From Clostridiales bacterium (GTDB taxonomy: Bacteria > Bacillota > Clostridia > TANB77 > CAG-508), in the NCBI GenBank assembly GCA_003534295.1, contig DPDV01000007.1, positions 1 through 64,000 on the forward strand: a stretch of 64,000 bases of DNA. The letters are read 5' to 3'. Below are positions 26,716 to 36,469 of this stretch, piece after piece. The notes beneath the pieces were generated by a model. That model did no database searches. It worked only from the letters and a program-made list of their open reading frames with translations, and was not told where the DNA came from. Position numbers and translations under genes: made by a program. Positions within the stretch are counted from its first letter, which is position 1, and each line of letters opens with the position of its first letter.

Positions 26716-29211
26716 ATGAAAAGAATCATTAAGGGAATTTTTTTATTTGTTGTAATTGCACTATCTCTAGTATTTGCTTACCCATTAAATACTTATGCGC
26801 TAACTGAACAAACATCTTATGTAAGTATTGATAATACACAAAATTTAAAAGTTGGAAGTTTATCTTTCTCAAGTATTTCATTTAGGAATTATTCTTCCAC
26901 TTCTACTCAAGCATTTGGATTAACAGGTGTAGTTGCTAATAGATCTAGCGATACTATTAGTTATACTTCAACAGCTTATTATTATGATTCAAACTATAAT
27001 TTAATAGCGCAAGGGTATAATTCAGGAACAGCAATTTCAGGAACTAGCAATTTTAATCAAATGTCTAATTTAAGTATTTTAGGGGAACATAGTATTAATG
27101 AAATATATTATTATCGTTTATCAATTAATATAAGTGGTACTACTAATTCAGCAGGAACAATCAATTCATCGAGTTTAACACCTAGTAAAAATTGTCAATA
27201 TAGTTCTTACGATTATGTTCTTGATAAGTATGATATTAATATTATTGTTAATGAAAATAATACTTTTGATATAACTGAAACAATTACAGCATATTTCAAT
27301 GTTACCAAACACGGAATATTTAGAACTATTCCATTAAAAAATACAATTACAAGATTAGATGGTACAACATCAACCAACCGTACTCAAGTGACAAATGTTA
27401 GTGTTGATAATGAATATACAATATCTAGAAAAAATGGTAATTATAAATTACAAATTGGGTCTGCTAATCGCACGTTAACTGGTGAGCAAAAATATGTCAT
27501 TAAATATACATATAATTTAGGAAAAGATCCAGCGAAAAATTATGATGAATTATATTATAATATAATTGGAAATGAGTGGGACACAGTCATTGGTAATATA
27601 ACTTTTTCAATTACCATGCCTAAAGACTTTGATTCCAGTAAATTAGGCTTTTCATCAGGAAATATAGGTTCAACAGATAATAGTAAAGTTAAATATAATG
27701 TTAGTGGAAACAAAATAACAGGAAGCTATAATGGTGTTCTTAGTGTTGGACAAGCACTAACTGTTAGATGTGAATTGCCTGAAGGATATTTTGTAGGTGC
27801 AGGGCTAAATATAAATATAATGGATTATATTATGTTCTTAATTCCTGTTATATTTTTAGTAATAGCAATATTATTGTGGTATAAATTTGGTCGTGATGAT
27901 CAAGTTATAGAAACGGTTGAGTTTTACCCACCAGAAGGATTAAATAGTTTAGATGTTGGCTTTTTATATAAAGGTAAGGCTGAAAATAAAGATATAACAT
28001 CATTATTAATATTTTTAGCAAATAAGGGATATCTTGAAATTAATAACAAAAAAATTAATTTAAATTCTGAAAAGATAAATTTAAATCAAGATTCAGAAAA
28101 TAGTGCTAATCAAAAAATAATTGAATTGCAAAATAAAATAAATGAAGAAAGAATAAATAATCCAAATTCTAAAAAAATTAAGTATTATGAAAATATGTTA
28201 GACATTTATAAAAATATTGATACTCCAATTGATTATGAACAATATGGCCTTAAATCTTCAATTAATAAACTAAATAGAAAAAATAAGTTTTTTATAAAAA
28301 AATTGAAAGATTATGATGGAACAAATATAAATGAACAATGGTTTATGGATGGATTGTTTGAATATGATAGAACAGAAGTTACAGATAAAATGCTATACAA
28401 TAATTTCTATATAACAAATAATAGAATATTGCATAATGTTAACAACAAACAAAATATGGATAAAATATTTGAAAAATCTGCTACAAACAAAAAATTTCTA
28501 ATTATTTTAATGATTATTGCTACCTACTGTTTGATTACAATACCGCCAATATTTAATTATGGACAACCAGAAACATTAATTTTTGCATTACTTTTTTCAG
28601 GTATTGGTTTTTCGGTTTTATTTAGAATGTTATTTGGTAAGACACCTATTCCAGTTAAAATATTTGGTTTAATTTGGGGATTGGGATTTGGTGGAATGCC
28701 TTGGACATTTATGGTATTACCCGCAATAACTCAAGATATATCATATCTAATTGGTTATGTTGTAGGAATAATATGTGTGTTAGGAATGATATTGTGTCTA
28801 GTATATCTTCCCAAAAGAACAAAGTATGGTAATGAAATGCTAGGAAAATTAAAAGGATTTAAAAACTTTTTGGAAACTGTAGAAAAAGAAAGATTAAAAG
28901 CATTAGTTATGCAAAATCCAAATTATTTTTATGATATTCTACCATATACTTATGTTTTAGGTGTATCTGATAAGTGGATTAAAAAATTTGAATCAATATC
29001 ATTACAAGCTCCATCTTGGTATGATAGTTCTAATGGTTTTGATTTTTCTTCTTTTGGAACATTTATAAAATCTACTATGGTTTCTGCTCAAAGTGCTATG
29101 TCGTCAAGTCCATCTAGTTCTTCTGGTGGATCCTCAAGTGGCGGTGGGGGATCTTCTGGTGGAGGTTCATCTGGAGGCGGCTCCGGCGGTGGCGGTGGCG
29201 GCTCTTGGTAA
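26716..29211 (+). CDS. DUF2207-family membrane protein with Gly/Ser-rich tail
   Basis: 831 aa from ATG 26716 behind GGAGG. Signal peptide (FLFVVIALSLVFAYPLNTYA). A poorly conserved Ser/Thr-rich stretch (30-165) precedes the DUF2207 domain (DINIIVNENNTFDITETITA, HGIFRTIPL). A helix near 375 and further helices near 600-700 follow. The last 40 residues are almost only Gly and Ser, ending GGGGGGSW, as in many DUF2207 and TPM proteins. Probably works with LemA in the envelope. The N-terminal stretch is longer than in typical members. Confidence 0.9.
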   Translation: MKRIIKGIFLFVVIALSLVFAYPLNTYALTEQTSYVSIDNTQNLKVGSLSFSSISFRNYSSTSTQAFGLTGVVANRSSDTISYTSTAYYYDSNYNLIAQGYNSGTAISGTSNFNQMSNLSILGEHSINEIYYYRLSINISGTTNSAGTINSSSLTPSKNCQYSSYDYVLDKYDINIIVNENNTFDITETITAYFNVTKHGIFRTIPLKNTITRLDGTTSTNRTQVTNVSVDNEYTISRKNGNYKLQIGSANRTLTGEQKYVIKYTYNLGKDPAKNYDELYYNIIGNEWDTVIGNITFSITMPKDFDSSKLGFSSGNIGSTDNSKVKYNVSGNKITGSYNGVLSVGQALTVRCELPEGYFVGAGLNINIMDYIMFLIPVIFLVIAILLWYKFGRDDQVIETVEFYPPEGLNSLDVGFLYKGKAENKDITSLLIFLANKGYLEINNKKINLNSEKINLNQDSENSANQKIIELQNKINEERINNPNSKKIKYYENMLDIYKNIDTPIDYEQYGLKSSINKLNRKNKFFIKKLKDYDGTNINEQWFMDGLFEYDRTEVTDKMLYNNFYITNNRILHNVNNKQNMDKIFEKSATNKKFLIILMIIATYCLITIPPIFNYGQPETLIFALLFSGIGFSVLFRMLFGKTPIPVKIFGLIWGLGFGGMPWTFMVLPAITQDISYLIGYVVGIICVLGMILCLVYLPKRTKYGNEMLGKLKGFKNFLETVEKERLKALVMQNPNYFYDILPYTYVLGVSDKWIKKFESISLQAPSWYDSSNGFDFSSFGTFIKSTMVSAQSAMSSSPSSSSGGSSSGGGGSSGGGSSGGGSGGGGGGSW

Positions 29212-29225
29212 AATAATATTATTAA

Positions 29226-29268
29226 AAAGGCAATTTAGGTCATTGTGACCTAGAATTGTCTTTTTCTC
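29226..29268 (+). terminator. Terminator after DUF2207 gene
   Basis: Stem AAAAGGCAATTTAGGTCA against TGACCTAGAATTGTCTTTT with a TTG loop, followed by T-rich sequence. Confidence 0.8.
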
Positions 29269-29400
29269 TTTTACCCATGAGATTTTTATATTCTTCATAG
29301 TTTGTTTTAGCAAAGTTATCTAAATCTTCTTTTGTTTAATTTTATTAGTAGCCATAAATCTTACTTGTTCTGAATATTCATTTAATTTCTTTATATCTTA
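29268..29400 (-). pseudogene. Decayed minus-strand coding remnant
   Basis: Reading leftwards, two frames give peptide-like pieces: LNEYSEQVRFMATNKIKQ and, after a shift, DNFAKTNYEEYKNLMGKR. They look like the tail of a small mobile-element protein that followed the recombinase. Frame broken; family not recognised. Confidence 0.35.
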
Positions 29401-29586
29401 TCTAATTGAATAAGGTAAACTTTGCTTAGGATGTTTTTGTGGAAATACTTTGTAAACTTCTAACTCTTTAAATTTGCATAATGCCAATAACTTTTCCTTT
29501 TGTTCTCCAAGTGAAAATCCCTCTCTAGCTTGATCTTCCGTACTAATACGAATATAAACTCCTGTAGTTTTCCTTTCATTATCCAT
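29398..29586 (-). pseudogene. Truncated serine recombinase N-terminus (cassette B)
   Basis: ATG 29586 behind AAAGGAG. GVYIRISTEDQAREGFSLGE is the resolvase start with its catalytic Ser. After LCKFKELEVYKVF the sequence loses the family (it should read DAGISAK and RP) and stops at 62 residues. The gene is cut down on the left, next to the remnant at 29268-29400. Confidence 0.8.
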
Positions 29587-29685
29587 AATTATCATTCTCC
29601 TTTCTTTGCAATAACGTACAAAAAAATCAACTAGTAATAGTTGATTTAATCATTAACGTCACATTGGTGCGACGATTTTTGCTTC

Positions 29686-29745
29686 TGGAGCGGTTAAGCA
29701 GCAGCTTACGAACCATAACGCTCTCTTTCTAAAAATATTATATAT
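29686..29745. other. Cassette C left end: att-like core plus arm
   Basis: TGGAGC 29686-29691, TTACGAAC 29706-29713 (+20), then CTCTCTTTCTAAAAA. A further TTTCAATGGGAGTAT at about 29760 is shared with the end at 36880. Confidence 0.65.
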
Positions 29746-29844
29746 GAATTCTTATTAGATTTCAATGGGAGTATGGAGAATTTTGTTATTTTATAGTATA
29801 ATATATTCAAACTTAAACTTGATTCTATATAAGGAGGAAGTATA

Positions 29845-30312
29845 ATGGATATAAGATATGCGGTAAGAGTATTTGCTTTTAAAGATAACAAGGTTGCCTG
29901 TATTAAATATAAGAATATTAACAAAGATTATTTTGATATACCTGGTGGAAAGATTGAAGATGGTGAAACTGAAATACAGACTTGTATAAGAGAATTTAAA
30001 GAAGAAACTGGAATGGATATTAATGATTTAAAATGTATTGGAAATGTTGAAATTATATATCCAGGTAAAAATAAAAAATTTGTTATGAAAACATATATCG
30101 CAAATAAAGTGAATGGTAACCCATTGGATTTAGATGATAACTATGCTTATTGGCTACCTATAAATGAATTAACTAAGAATGAAAAAAGATTTGCAATAAC
30201 TCATTTGTTAGATGATGATTTAATTAATTATTTTGAATCAGAGAAAATCAATATTTTATTTACTTGCGATGATAATCATAATATTACTAATATGGAAATA
30301 AAGGAGGCATAA
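29845..30312 (+). CDS. NUDIX hydrolase
   Basis: 155 aa. The NUDIX box runs from GGKIEDGETE through REFKEETGMD (GX5EX7REUXEEXGU). It hydrolyses nucleoside diphosphates linked to another group; the true substrate is unknown. Starts behind AAGGAGG. First gene of cassette C, about 150 bases after the cassette end, with TATAAT-like sequence at 29803-29808. Only one base separates its stop from the next start. Confidence 0.93.
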   Translation: MDIRYAVRVFAFKDNKVACIKYKNINKDYFDIPGGKIEDGETEIQTCIREFKEETGMDINDLKCIGNVEIIYPGKNKKFVMKTYIANKVNGNPLDLDDNYAYWLPINELTKNEKRFAITHLLDDDLINYFESEKINILFTCDDNHNITNMEIKEA

Positions 30313-30313
30313 A

Positions 30314-30520
30314 ATGAATGCAAATTTGTGGACACAATTACTTATAGCAATAGTTCCTGCACTTATTACTGGTGTTGGAAGTTTAATAATTGCTATTAAG
30401 AAATGTAAGAATGAAATTAATACACTTGAAACTAATAATAAAAAAGATTATATAGAGTTTGTGTTAGAAAAAAGTAAAGGGTATGGGAATTCCCACAGTA
30501 GAATTTATGCGGGAGTATAA
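30314..30520 (+). CDS. Small membrane-anchored protein, cut by repeat block
   Basis: ATG behind AAGGAGG. One membrane helix (LLIAIVPALITGVGSLIIAI) followed by a charged stretch. From about 30479 the frame runs into the conserved cassette-end hairpin block, giving a chance tail (GNSHSRIYAGV). The native C-terminus was probably lost when that block arrived. Function unknown. Confidence 0.65.
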   Translation: MNANLWTQLLIAIVPALITGVGSLIIAIKKCKNEINTLETNNKKDYIEFVLEKSKGYGNSHSRIYAGV

Positions 30521-30612
30521 ATTCAGTGCTGGCTAGACACGACTTTTACTCTCATACTCTCAAAAAATATAAAAAGAGGATTAAATTATTTTGATAATTT
30601 TTTCCTCTTTTT
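30479..30612. repeat. Cassette-end hairpin and terminator, diverged copy
   Basis: Same order as at 25713 and 38116: TATGGGAATTCCCA palindrome, hairpin GAATTTATG/TATAAATTC with loop CGGGAG (30501-30524), CAGTGCTGGCTAG, and the AAAAAGAGGA/TCCTCTTTTT terminator. The recombinase start that follows in the other copies is absent. Confidence 0.85.
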
Positions 30613-30622
30613 TAAAGATTAT

Positions 30623-30742
30623 TTACACAAAAACATATTCATTTAAGACAATTTCTTCAGCCATATTCTTGTAATTATTCATTAACTTTGTCCATTCTAA
30701 TGGATTTAATTCTTTATTTTTTTCAGACAATCTTTCATCATA
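30623..30742 (-). pseudogene. Minus-strand C-terminal gene remnant
   Basis: About 40 codons read YDERLSEKNKELNPLEW, then KLMNNYKNMAEEIVLNEY to a stop at 30623. There is no start: the upstream side joins directly to another truncated gene at 30746. Family not recognised. Confidence 0.4.
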
Positions 30743-30745
30743 TAT

Positions 30746-31780
30746 GATTATAATCTTTCAATAAATAGAAAGAAAAGTAATTTTGACAAAACTGAAAACA
30801 TTTTTAGTGATTTAAAAAGCTTTTCAATATTAGAAGATAATGATGAAAATTCTAGTGTTCCGATTGAATATAAAAATCACTTATTTGATTTTTTAAGTGA
30901 ATTAGTAAAATTTTCTGAAAAAGGCGGTATTAATTATCAAAAATATATAGAGTTAGTTAATAAGTATTTTGACGATCCCAATTCTACATATCATGCTAGT
31001 CAAATATTATATATTTTAATTTATAAAAATATTGAGTGGCTTAAAGAAACAAGAATAATTAAAAAAATAGTAAAAATAATTGATAATGATTTTAATATTA
31101 TATCTGTTGATCCAAGAATTTTTGTATCAATGATAGTAAATACGCACGATGAAGAATTGATAAAAAAGTTTTTATTTAAATTATATTGTTGTTCTGAAGA
31201 AAAAGATTGGAAAATATCTCATGGTTTTATGGCATTACAGTATTTATTATATAGAAATTTTTCATCTCCAAAATTATTGAATAAAATGAAACCATATTCT
31301 TCAGAAATTGTTGAATTTATATCAAAGTATTATAAAAATGACTGGCGAAAAAATATAATCAGTATTGAAATTGAAAATCAAATTAATAAATTAATTTATG
31401 CTGATACACCAATAAGTTTTTTTAAGTTTTTGGAAATCATTTCAATAAAGAATAAAAATGTGCTACAAGCACAAGCATATAATAAAAACTATTTTGACTC
31501 CATTACAAAAAACATTGAATTAACTAAGGGACTTACAAATAATAAAAAGAAAATTAATTATACAAAGGATGAATTAAAGGATATTTATTTAAATAAATTA
31601 AAAATTGATAGTAACATGTGGCAATCTATCAACGATTTATGCGATAGAAGAAATAAAAATCCACTTTGTCATGCTAGTTGTGATGCTTTTTCAAATAAGC
31701 AAGATATTTCGATTTCAATTTTAAATGATATTAATGAAATAAATAATTTAGTTGATGATATTATTAAATTATACATTTAG
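30746..31780 (+). pseudogene. N-terminally truncated hypothetical protein
   Basis: The open frame extends well upstream of the first ATG (31130) with convincing coding composition (KTENIFSDLKSF, YHASQILYILIYKNIEWLKE). It begins abruptly without a start or ribosome binding site at the junction with the remnant at 30623-30742. The C-terminal part (WQSINDLCDRRNKNPLCHAS) has a Cys/His-containing motif. The protein is helical, with no family recognised. Either dead, or translated from ATG 31130 as a 216-aa remainder. Confidence 0.55.
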
Positions 31781-31930
31781 CAAGTATAAGTTGTATATCT
31801 TTTAGTAATTTTGGACAAATATCTAAAAATATGATTATCTAAGTTTTGCCAAATTATAAAATTTGTGATATTATAATCACAACAAAAAGAACTGAGTTTC
31901 CTCAATTTTTGAAAGTTAGGATAAATTAGT

Positions 31931-32795
31931 CTATTTGTTTTCGTATAAACAATTTGAAGAGCATAGCTTGTATATAATTTTGTACAATTTGGTTTCGCAT
32001 GCAATTATACACTTGTAATGATGTTTGCCTTCGGATTGTTTTTTTCTGAAAAACAAATAAATAGAATTAGATGTATTAGCATGTGCACTTATTTGAAGTA
32101 TAATTGTTACGACATTAAAAAGAATTGTTCTACCAAATTTACATCCCGTTTTAGAAATAGCCCCGTGATACGCAGAAATACCAGATTGAGATGTTACTGA
32201 ATCAATTCCTAAAAAAGATACAAATTGATATTTATCATCAAATCTTGTATTGACAAATAAAATAGGATGAGGAAAATCATGTATAAAATTTAAAGCTAAA
32301 TCATCATATAAATCATTAAAAACAAGGTTAAATTCGGGAAAAACAATTTCAATTAATTGTTTATATCTGTTCTTTAATCTTGTTTGTCCTTCAAATAATG
32401 ACCAATATTGTCTAGCAAGTGGATTATACATAAAGTATTCATCATTTTTATAGTAAAAATTATCGATTGTGCCTAAATAACATCTAGCAATTTTAAAACA
32501 ATCTAATTTATCAGTTTTAGATTTATTTAAAGTATCTTTAAATTGTTTAACTAGTTTAGGATTCATAACAACAGTATCAATGCCTTTTGATCTAAAATAA
32601 TTTTCTACAGGCAAATGATAAATAGAAGTTGATTCCATCACAACAATTAAATTGGAATAATTTTTGATAGAATTAAATAAATTATCAAACTCATTTTTAT
32701 TGTGCTCAATTAAAGTGGCATCAATAATAATGTTTTTCAACTCATCAATAAACACTTTTGCCTTTAGCAATATCAAAACTTAAAATATGTTTCAT
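31931..32795 (-). pseudogene. IS110-family transposase, degenerate
   Basis: Starts MKHILSFDIAKGKSVY at 32795 behind AAAGGAG, then a stop. A small deletion has shifted the frame, which continues as FIDELKNIIID with the DEDD-type N-domain (VVMESTSIYHLPVENYF). About 100 residues of linker are missing after HDFPHPILF. The C-terminal Tnp20 part follows (FLGIDSVTSQSGISAYHGAI) with the conserved Ser in SGISAY. Two lesions make it inactive. Confidence 0.85.
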
Positions 32796-33060
32796 AAAAA
32801 CTCCTTTCATTAAGATTTTGGTTAACACCATATTGAATTACCTATATTCCTACACGCTTAATCATCCGAACTCTAATATTAAAATTAGTTTCCATTATCT
32901 ACAACCGAATTAATAAATAATCATATGGCAGACATTCATACTTTCGCACTCGAAGTGCCTGTTATACTCCGTCTTTACCGATACTTGTTATAATAACAAA
33001 AAACATAAAAAAATCAAAAATTTTAACTTGAAGTCTTTATGTTTAACATTATACGTGTTA
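32796..33060. other. Noncoding leader of the IS110 remnant; possible bridge-RNA region
   Basis: About 265 bases without a gene, upstream of the transposase start. In IS110 elements this flank encodes the structured guide (bridge) RNA. Short inverted segments such as TATAACACGTATAATG near 33047-33062 are visible, but I cannot fold it reliably. Assignment rests on position. Confidence 0.35.
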
Positions 33061-33084
33061 TAATTATCCCAGGAGTTGAGGAAA

Positions 33085-34062
33085 ATGAGATTAGAAGAAC
33101 TTTTAAAAAAAGAAGGATTATCAAGTTCTGAAATAAGTGAATTATTATATCGTATAAATACTGAAAAACAAGATGACGAAAAGAAAATAGATATGTATAA
33201 TAGGGCAATACAAGAAGCTTCTAGACTTGGAATTGAAGAACTATACAAGTTGTATAAAGAAATTGGAAATTATAAATTGACTGAAGAAGAAAAAAAATTA
33301 CTTCAAGGAAATATAACATTTTACATAAAAGAACAAAAAAATATGACCAAAGCAAATATACAACAAATGTTATATTTTATAAGTACTGAAAGACAAGAAG
33401 ATGAAAAGAAAATAGATTTATACAATACAGCTCTATTTGAAGCATCAAAATTTGGTATTTCTTTCTTACATAGTATATATAAAGACATTAAAAATTACAA
33501 TTTAAGTGAAGAAGAAAAGAAATTACTACAAGGTAATGTAACATTCTATATTGGTGAACAAAAAGATATGTCGCCAGAAGATGTAAAGGAAATGCTATAT
33601 TTTGTAAATGCTGAAAGACAAGATGATGAAAAGAAAATAGATTTATTTAATAAAGCATTATTTGAAGCATCAAAATTTGGTGTACCTGTTTTACATAGTA
33701 TTTATAAAGATATTAAAAATTATAAATTAACTGAAGAAGAAAAGAAATTACTACAAGGTAATGTAACATTCTATATTGGTGAACAAAAAGATATGACACC
33801 AGAGGATTTACAACAAATGCTATTCTTTATAAACACTGAAAGACAAGATGATGAAAAGAAAATAGAATTGTATAATAAAGCATTATTTGAAGCTTCTAAA
33901 CTTGGAAGCGAAGTATTAGAAAAAATAAAAAATGAAATAGGAAGCTACAATTTAACAGATGAAGAAAAGGTTTTACTTCAAAGAAATGTAGACTTCTATA
34001 TTAGTGAACAACAAAAAAATAGTACTAATACTATTGAAAGTTCAGCTGGAAGAGATAGGTAA
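33085..34062 (+). CDS. Protein of four 77-aa helical repeats
   Basis: 325 aa from ATG 33085, with AGGAG nine bases upstream. Four tandem repeats of about 77 residues, each with a MLYF(I/V) start, a TERQDDEKKIDLYNKALFEA block, LHSIYKDIKNY and EEEKKLLQGNVTFYIGEQK. Repeats 2 to 4 are very alike, so they arose recently by duplication. No signal peptide or membrane helix; strongly acidic/basic alternation suggests helical solenoid packing. No family recognised. Ends SSAGRDR, similar to the GRVDR end of the Fic protein of cassette D. Confidence 0.8.
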   Translation: MRLEELLKKEGLSSSEISELLYRINTEKQDDEKKIDMYNRAIQEASRLGIEELYKLYKEIGNYKLTEEEKKLLQGNITFYIKEQKNMTKANIQQMLYFISTERQEDEKKIDLYNTALFEASKFGISFLHSIYKDIKNYNLSEEEKKLLQGNVTFYIGEQKDMSPEDVKEMLYFVNAERQDDEKKIDLFNKALFEASKFGVPVLHSIYKDIKNYKLTEEEKKLLQGNVTFYIGEQKDMTPEDLQQMLFFINTERQDDEKKIELYNKALFEASKLGSEVLEKIKNEIGSYNLTDEEKVLLQRNVDFYISEQQKNSTNTIESSAGRDR

Positions 34063-34079
34063 CAAATAAAGACGATAGT

Positions 34080-35279
34080 TTATAACTCAAAGCCATCGTC
34101 TTTTTCTTTATCTTTTTTATCATCATAAAATTCTTCCACGTATTCATCCATCTCATCATTAATATGCTTAGTGGCTTTTTCTATTTCTTTTTTATTAAAT
34201 AGATTGAAACCTTTGAATCTACTTTTAACTTCTGAATCATATTGTTGCTTAAAATATTTTAAATCTAAACCACTATAATTAAATAATCTTTCAACAATAT
34301 TTTGAATAAACTCTGGTAATTTTTTTAATACCTTATTTAAATGATAAATAAGATAATCAGTTTTTTCTTTTAAACTTTTATATTGATTTTCATACTGATA
34401 ATTTAATCTTTTTAAATCTTCATTTTCTTCTTTTAATTTTTCATTCTCATCCCAAAGTTGATTTTTAGATTTAATAATAATTTTATTATTAATCTTTTTC
34501 TTTTTATCTATTTTATCACTTATATCATCTTTATCTTTATTAAGTTTATTTATTTGTTTATTTATAGATTCTTTATTATCTTCTAAATCAGATATTTCAT
34601 TTTGAAGGTTAGATATTTCTTGCTTAAGTCCTTTAACTCTTTCATTAAAGAGTTTTCTTTCATATGATGTAATATCTCGATTTTTACCTTTTTGTTTTTC
34701 TTTTAATTTAGAATCCATACCATAAGCAATATTAAATTCATCAATACATCTTTCCCTCATTTTATCTTGAATAATTACTAATGATTCTTTTGTAAAGATA
34801 GATGTTTTACCAACTTGTCTTGATAAACCAGTTTTACAATTTTCTTTAACAGGAACTCCAACTATATGCATATGAGGAGAGTGTTCATCAAAATGTATAG
34901 TAGCATTTGCTATATAAAAGTCTGGAACTATTTCTTGTATATCTTCTAGTTGTTGTTCAAATACTTGTGTCATCCCATATTTATATTCTAAACTTTTCTC
35001 GTCCCAATATTCCATATTTCCAAGTTCAATAACTATTTCACACGCAAGATCATGTTTTGTATCATTGGCAATCTTATTAAAGTAGTTATCTATTTTATTT
35101 TGTAATACTGGTAAGAAGAATTCATTAACAACTGAATCATATTCAAATATATCTGATAATAATTCTTTAATTGAATCTTCAATTTCATGATTGATATTAT
35201 ATTTTTCTAGATAGTCCATTAGTGTTTCCCAATCTCTTGTACTTCTTGTAATTCTATCTAGTTTTAAAGCAATAATCAT
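34080..35279 (-). pseudogene. Recombinase-to-Mob/Pre relaxase fusion remnant
   Basis: The first 25 residues (MIIALKLDRITRSTRDWETL) continue the serine recombinase begun at 35289-35510 after a frameshift. From about residue 30 the protein becomes a Pre/MobV relaxase lacking its start: ATIHFDEHSPHMHIVGVPV is the HxDExxPHxH metal/catalytic motif. A long coiled coil (SNLQNEISDLEDNKESI) and a charged tail follow. The N-terminal relaxase domain is missing, so nicking is unlikely. Looks like a deletion that joined two mobility genes. Confidence 0.8.
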
Positions 35280-35288
35280 ATTTATTTT

Positions 35289-35510
35289 TCATTGTTTACC
35301 ATCTTCAAGCATTCTATCGTATTCTGGTCTATGATTGCCTGTTTTAGCACTTATTCCAGCGTCAGTATAATATTCTACTATCTTATAACCATTGAACTTA
35401 CAATAAGCCTCTAATCGTTCTTTTGGCCCTGGTAAACTAAAACCCTCACGAGCTTGATCTTCGGTTGATACTCTCATATAAATTCCACACAATTTCTTTT
35501 CTTCATTCAT
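35289..35510 (-). pseudogene. Serine recombinase N-terminal piece (cassette C)
   Basis: ATG 35510 behind AGGAG. CGIYMRVSTEDQAREGFSLP, then YYTDAGISAKTGNHRPEYDR, is a good resolvase domain to residue 70. A one-base shift in GATGGTAAACAATG ends it. The frame resumes at 35279. Most similar in wording to the fragment of cassette B (RISTEDQAREGFSL). Confidence 0.85.
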
Positions 35511-35743
35511 AAATATTCAACTCCTTTTCTACAAAAAAGGGGAGACAAAAGCATTAACAAGTAATACTCTTGACTCCTCTAAAATAATTATTATTTTTTA
35601 TGTAATTAAAATAGTGCATAGTATCCCTCCAATAATAAAGACGATACTGCATGTCATTTATTGGTTTTATATAATACATTTTTATTTTAGATTTGTCAAG
35701 ATTTTTAAATTAATATGGTATAATGGTTACAGAGGTGAGACTT

Positions 35744-36469
35744 ATGGATAACGCATTTTTAGGTTATGCTTGTGATGTTTTAGCTGATACAGGTAAAGGA
35801 TTAACTGGGAGCGAAATAGTAAAGTATTGTAATAGATTTGCCATAGATTACAATGTTAGAATACCAGTAGATGATGTCAAAATGTTACAAATGAATCATA
35901 AACCACAAATTCCTAATAAAAGAACTGCACTTAAAATGAATCTTGAAACATTTGAATTACAACAACAAATTGAAATAATTAGATTTTTATCAGAATTACC
36001 AAAATTAAAAGATAATGAAGATATAAAAGAATTAATTAATAAAATGAATGTAAGGTTTGGACTGAGTGATAATCAAGAACTAAAAAAAGGCATTAATGAG
36101 ACAAAACATTGGCTTGAAAAATATCCAAAGTCTTTTAAAGTTTATAATGAAGCATTAGATAAATATGGTAAAGGTGTTTTTCAACGAAATGTTTTAGATG
36201 ATATGAGATTATCACTTGAATTATTATTAAAGGATTTACTTAATAATGATGCATCTTTAGAAAATCAATGGAAAATTTTAGGAAAAAGATTAAAAGATGA
36301 AAATGTTTCAAAAGAAATTAGTAATGTGTTTGAAAAAATATTAAGTTATTATGGCGATTATCAAAATCAATATATTAAACATAATGATAATGTTAAAGAA
36401 AATGAAATAGAATTAATAATCAGTCAAACAAATACTATTATGCAATTTTTAATTAAAACACTAAGTTAG
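35744..36469 (+). CDS. HEPN-like, abortive-infection-type protein
   Basis: 241 aa from ATG 35744 behind AGAGGTGAG. The N-terminal half (FLGYACDVLADTGKGLTGSE) resembles a winged helix. The C-terminal half has DMRLSLELLLKDLLNN then NQWKILGKRLKDENVSKEIS and YQNQYIKHNDN, the layout of Abi-C/HEPN domains with a late His. Such proteins often act in phage defence as RNases or toxins. The assignment is by pattern, not certain. Its 3' end overlaps the convergent gene at 36461 by nine bases. Confidence 0.6.
   Translation: MDNAFLGYACDVLADTGKGLTGSEIVKYCNRFAIDYNVRIPVDDVKMLQMNHKPQIPNKRTALKMNLETFELQQQIEIIRFLSELPKLKDNEDIKELINKMNVRFGLSDNQELKKGINETKHWLEKYPKSFKVYNEALDKYGKGVFQRNVLDDMRLSLELLLKDLLNNDASLENQWKILGKRLKDENVSKEISNVFEKILSYYGDYQNQYIKHNDNVKENEIELIISQTNTIMQFLIKTLS

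Noticed and set aside
31777..32004. 75-codon minus-strand frame after the IS110 remnant
   Set aside because: Overlaps the transposase end in another frame and looks like a shadow.
33300..34040. Regularly spaced direct DNA repeats, at first sight CRISPR-like
   Set aside because: Spacing is about 231 bases, the repeats are in one reading frame, and no cas genes are present; they are protein repeats.
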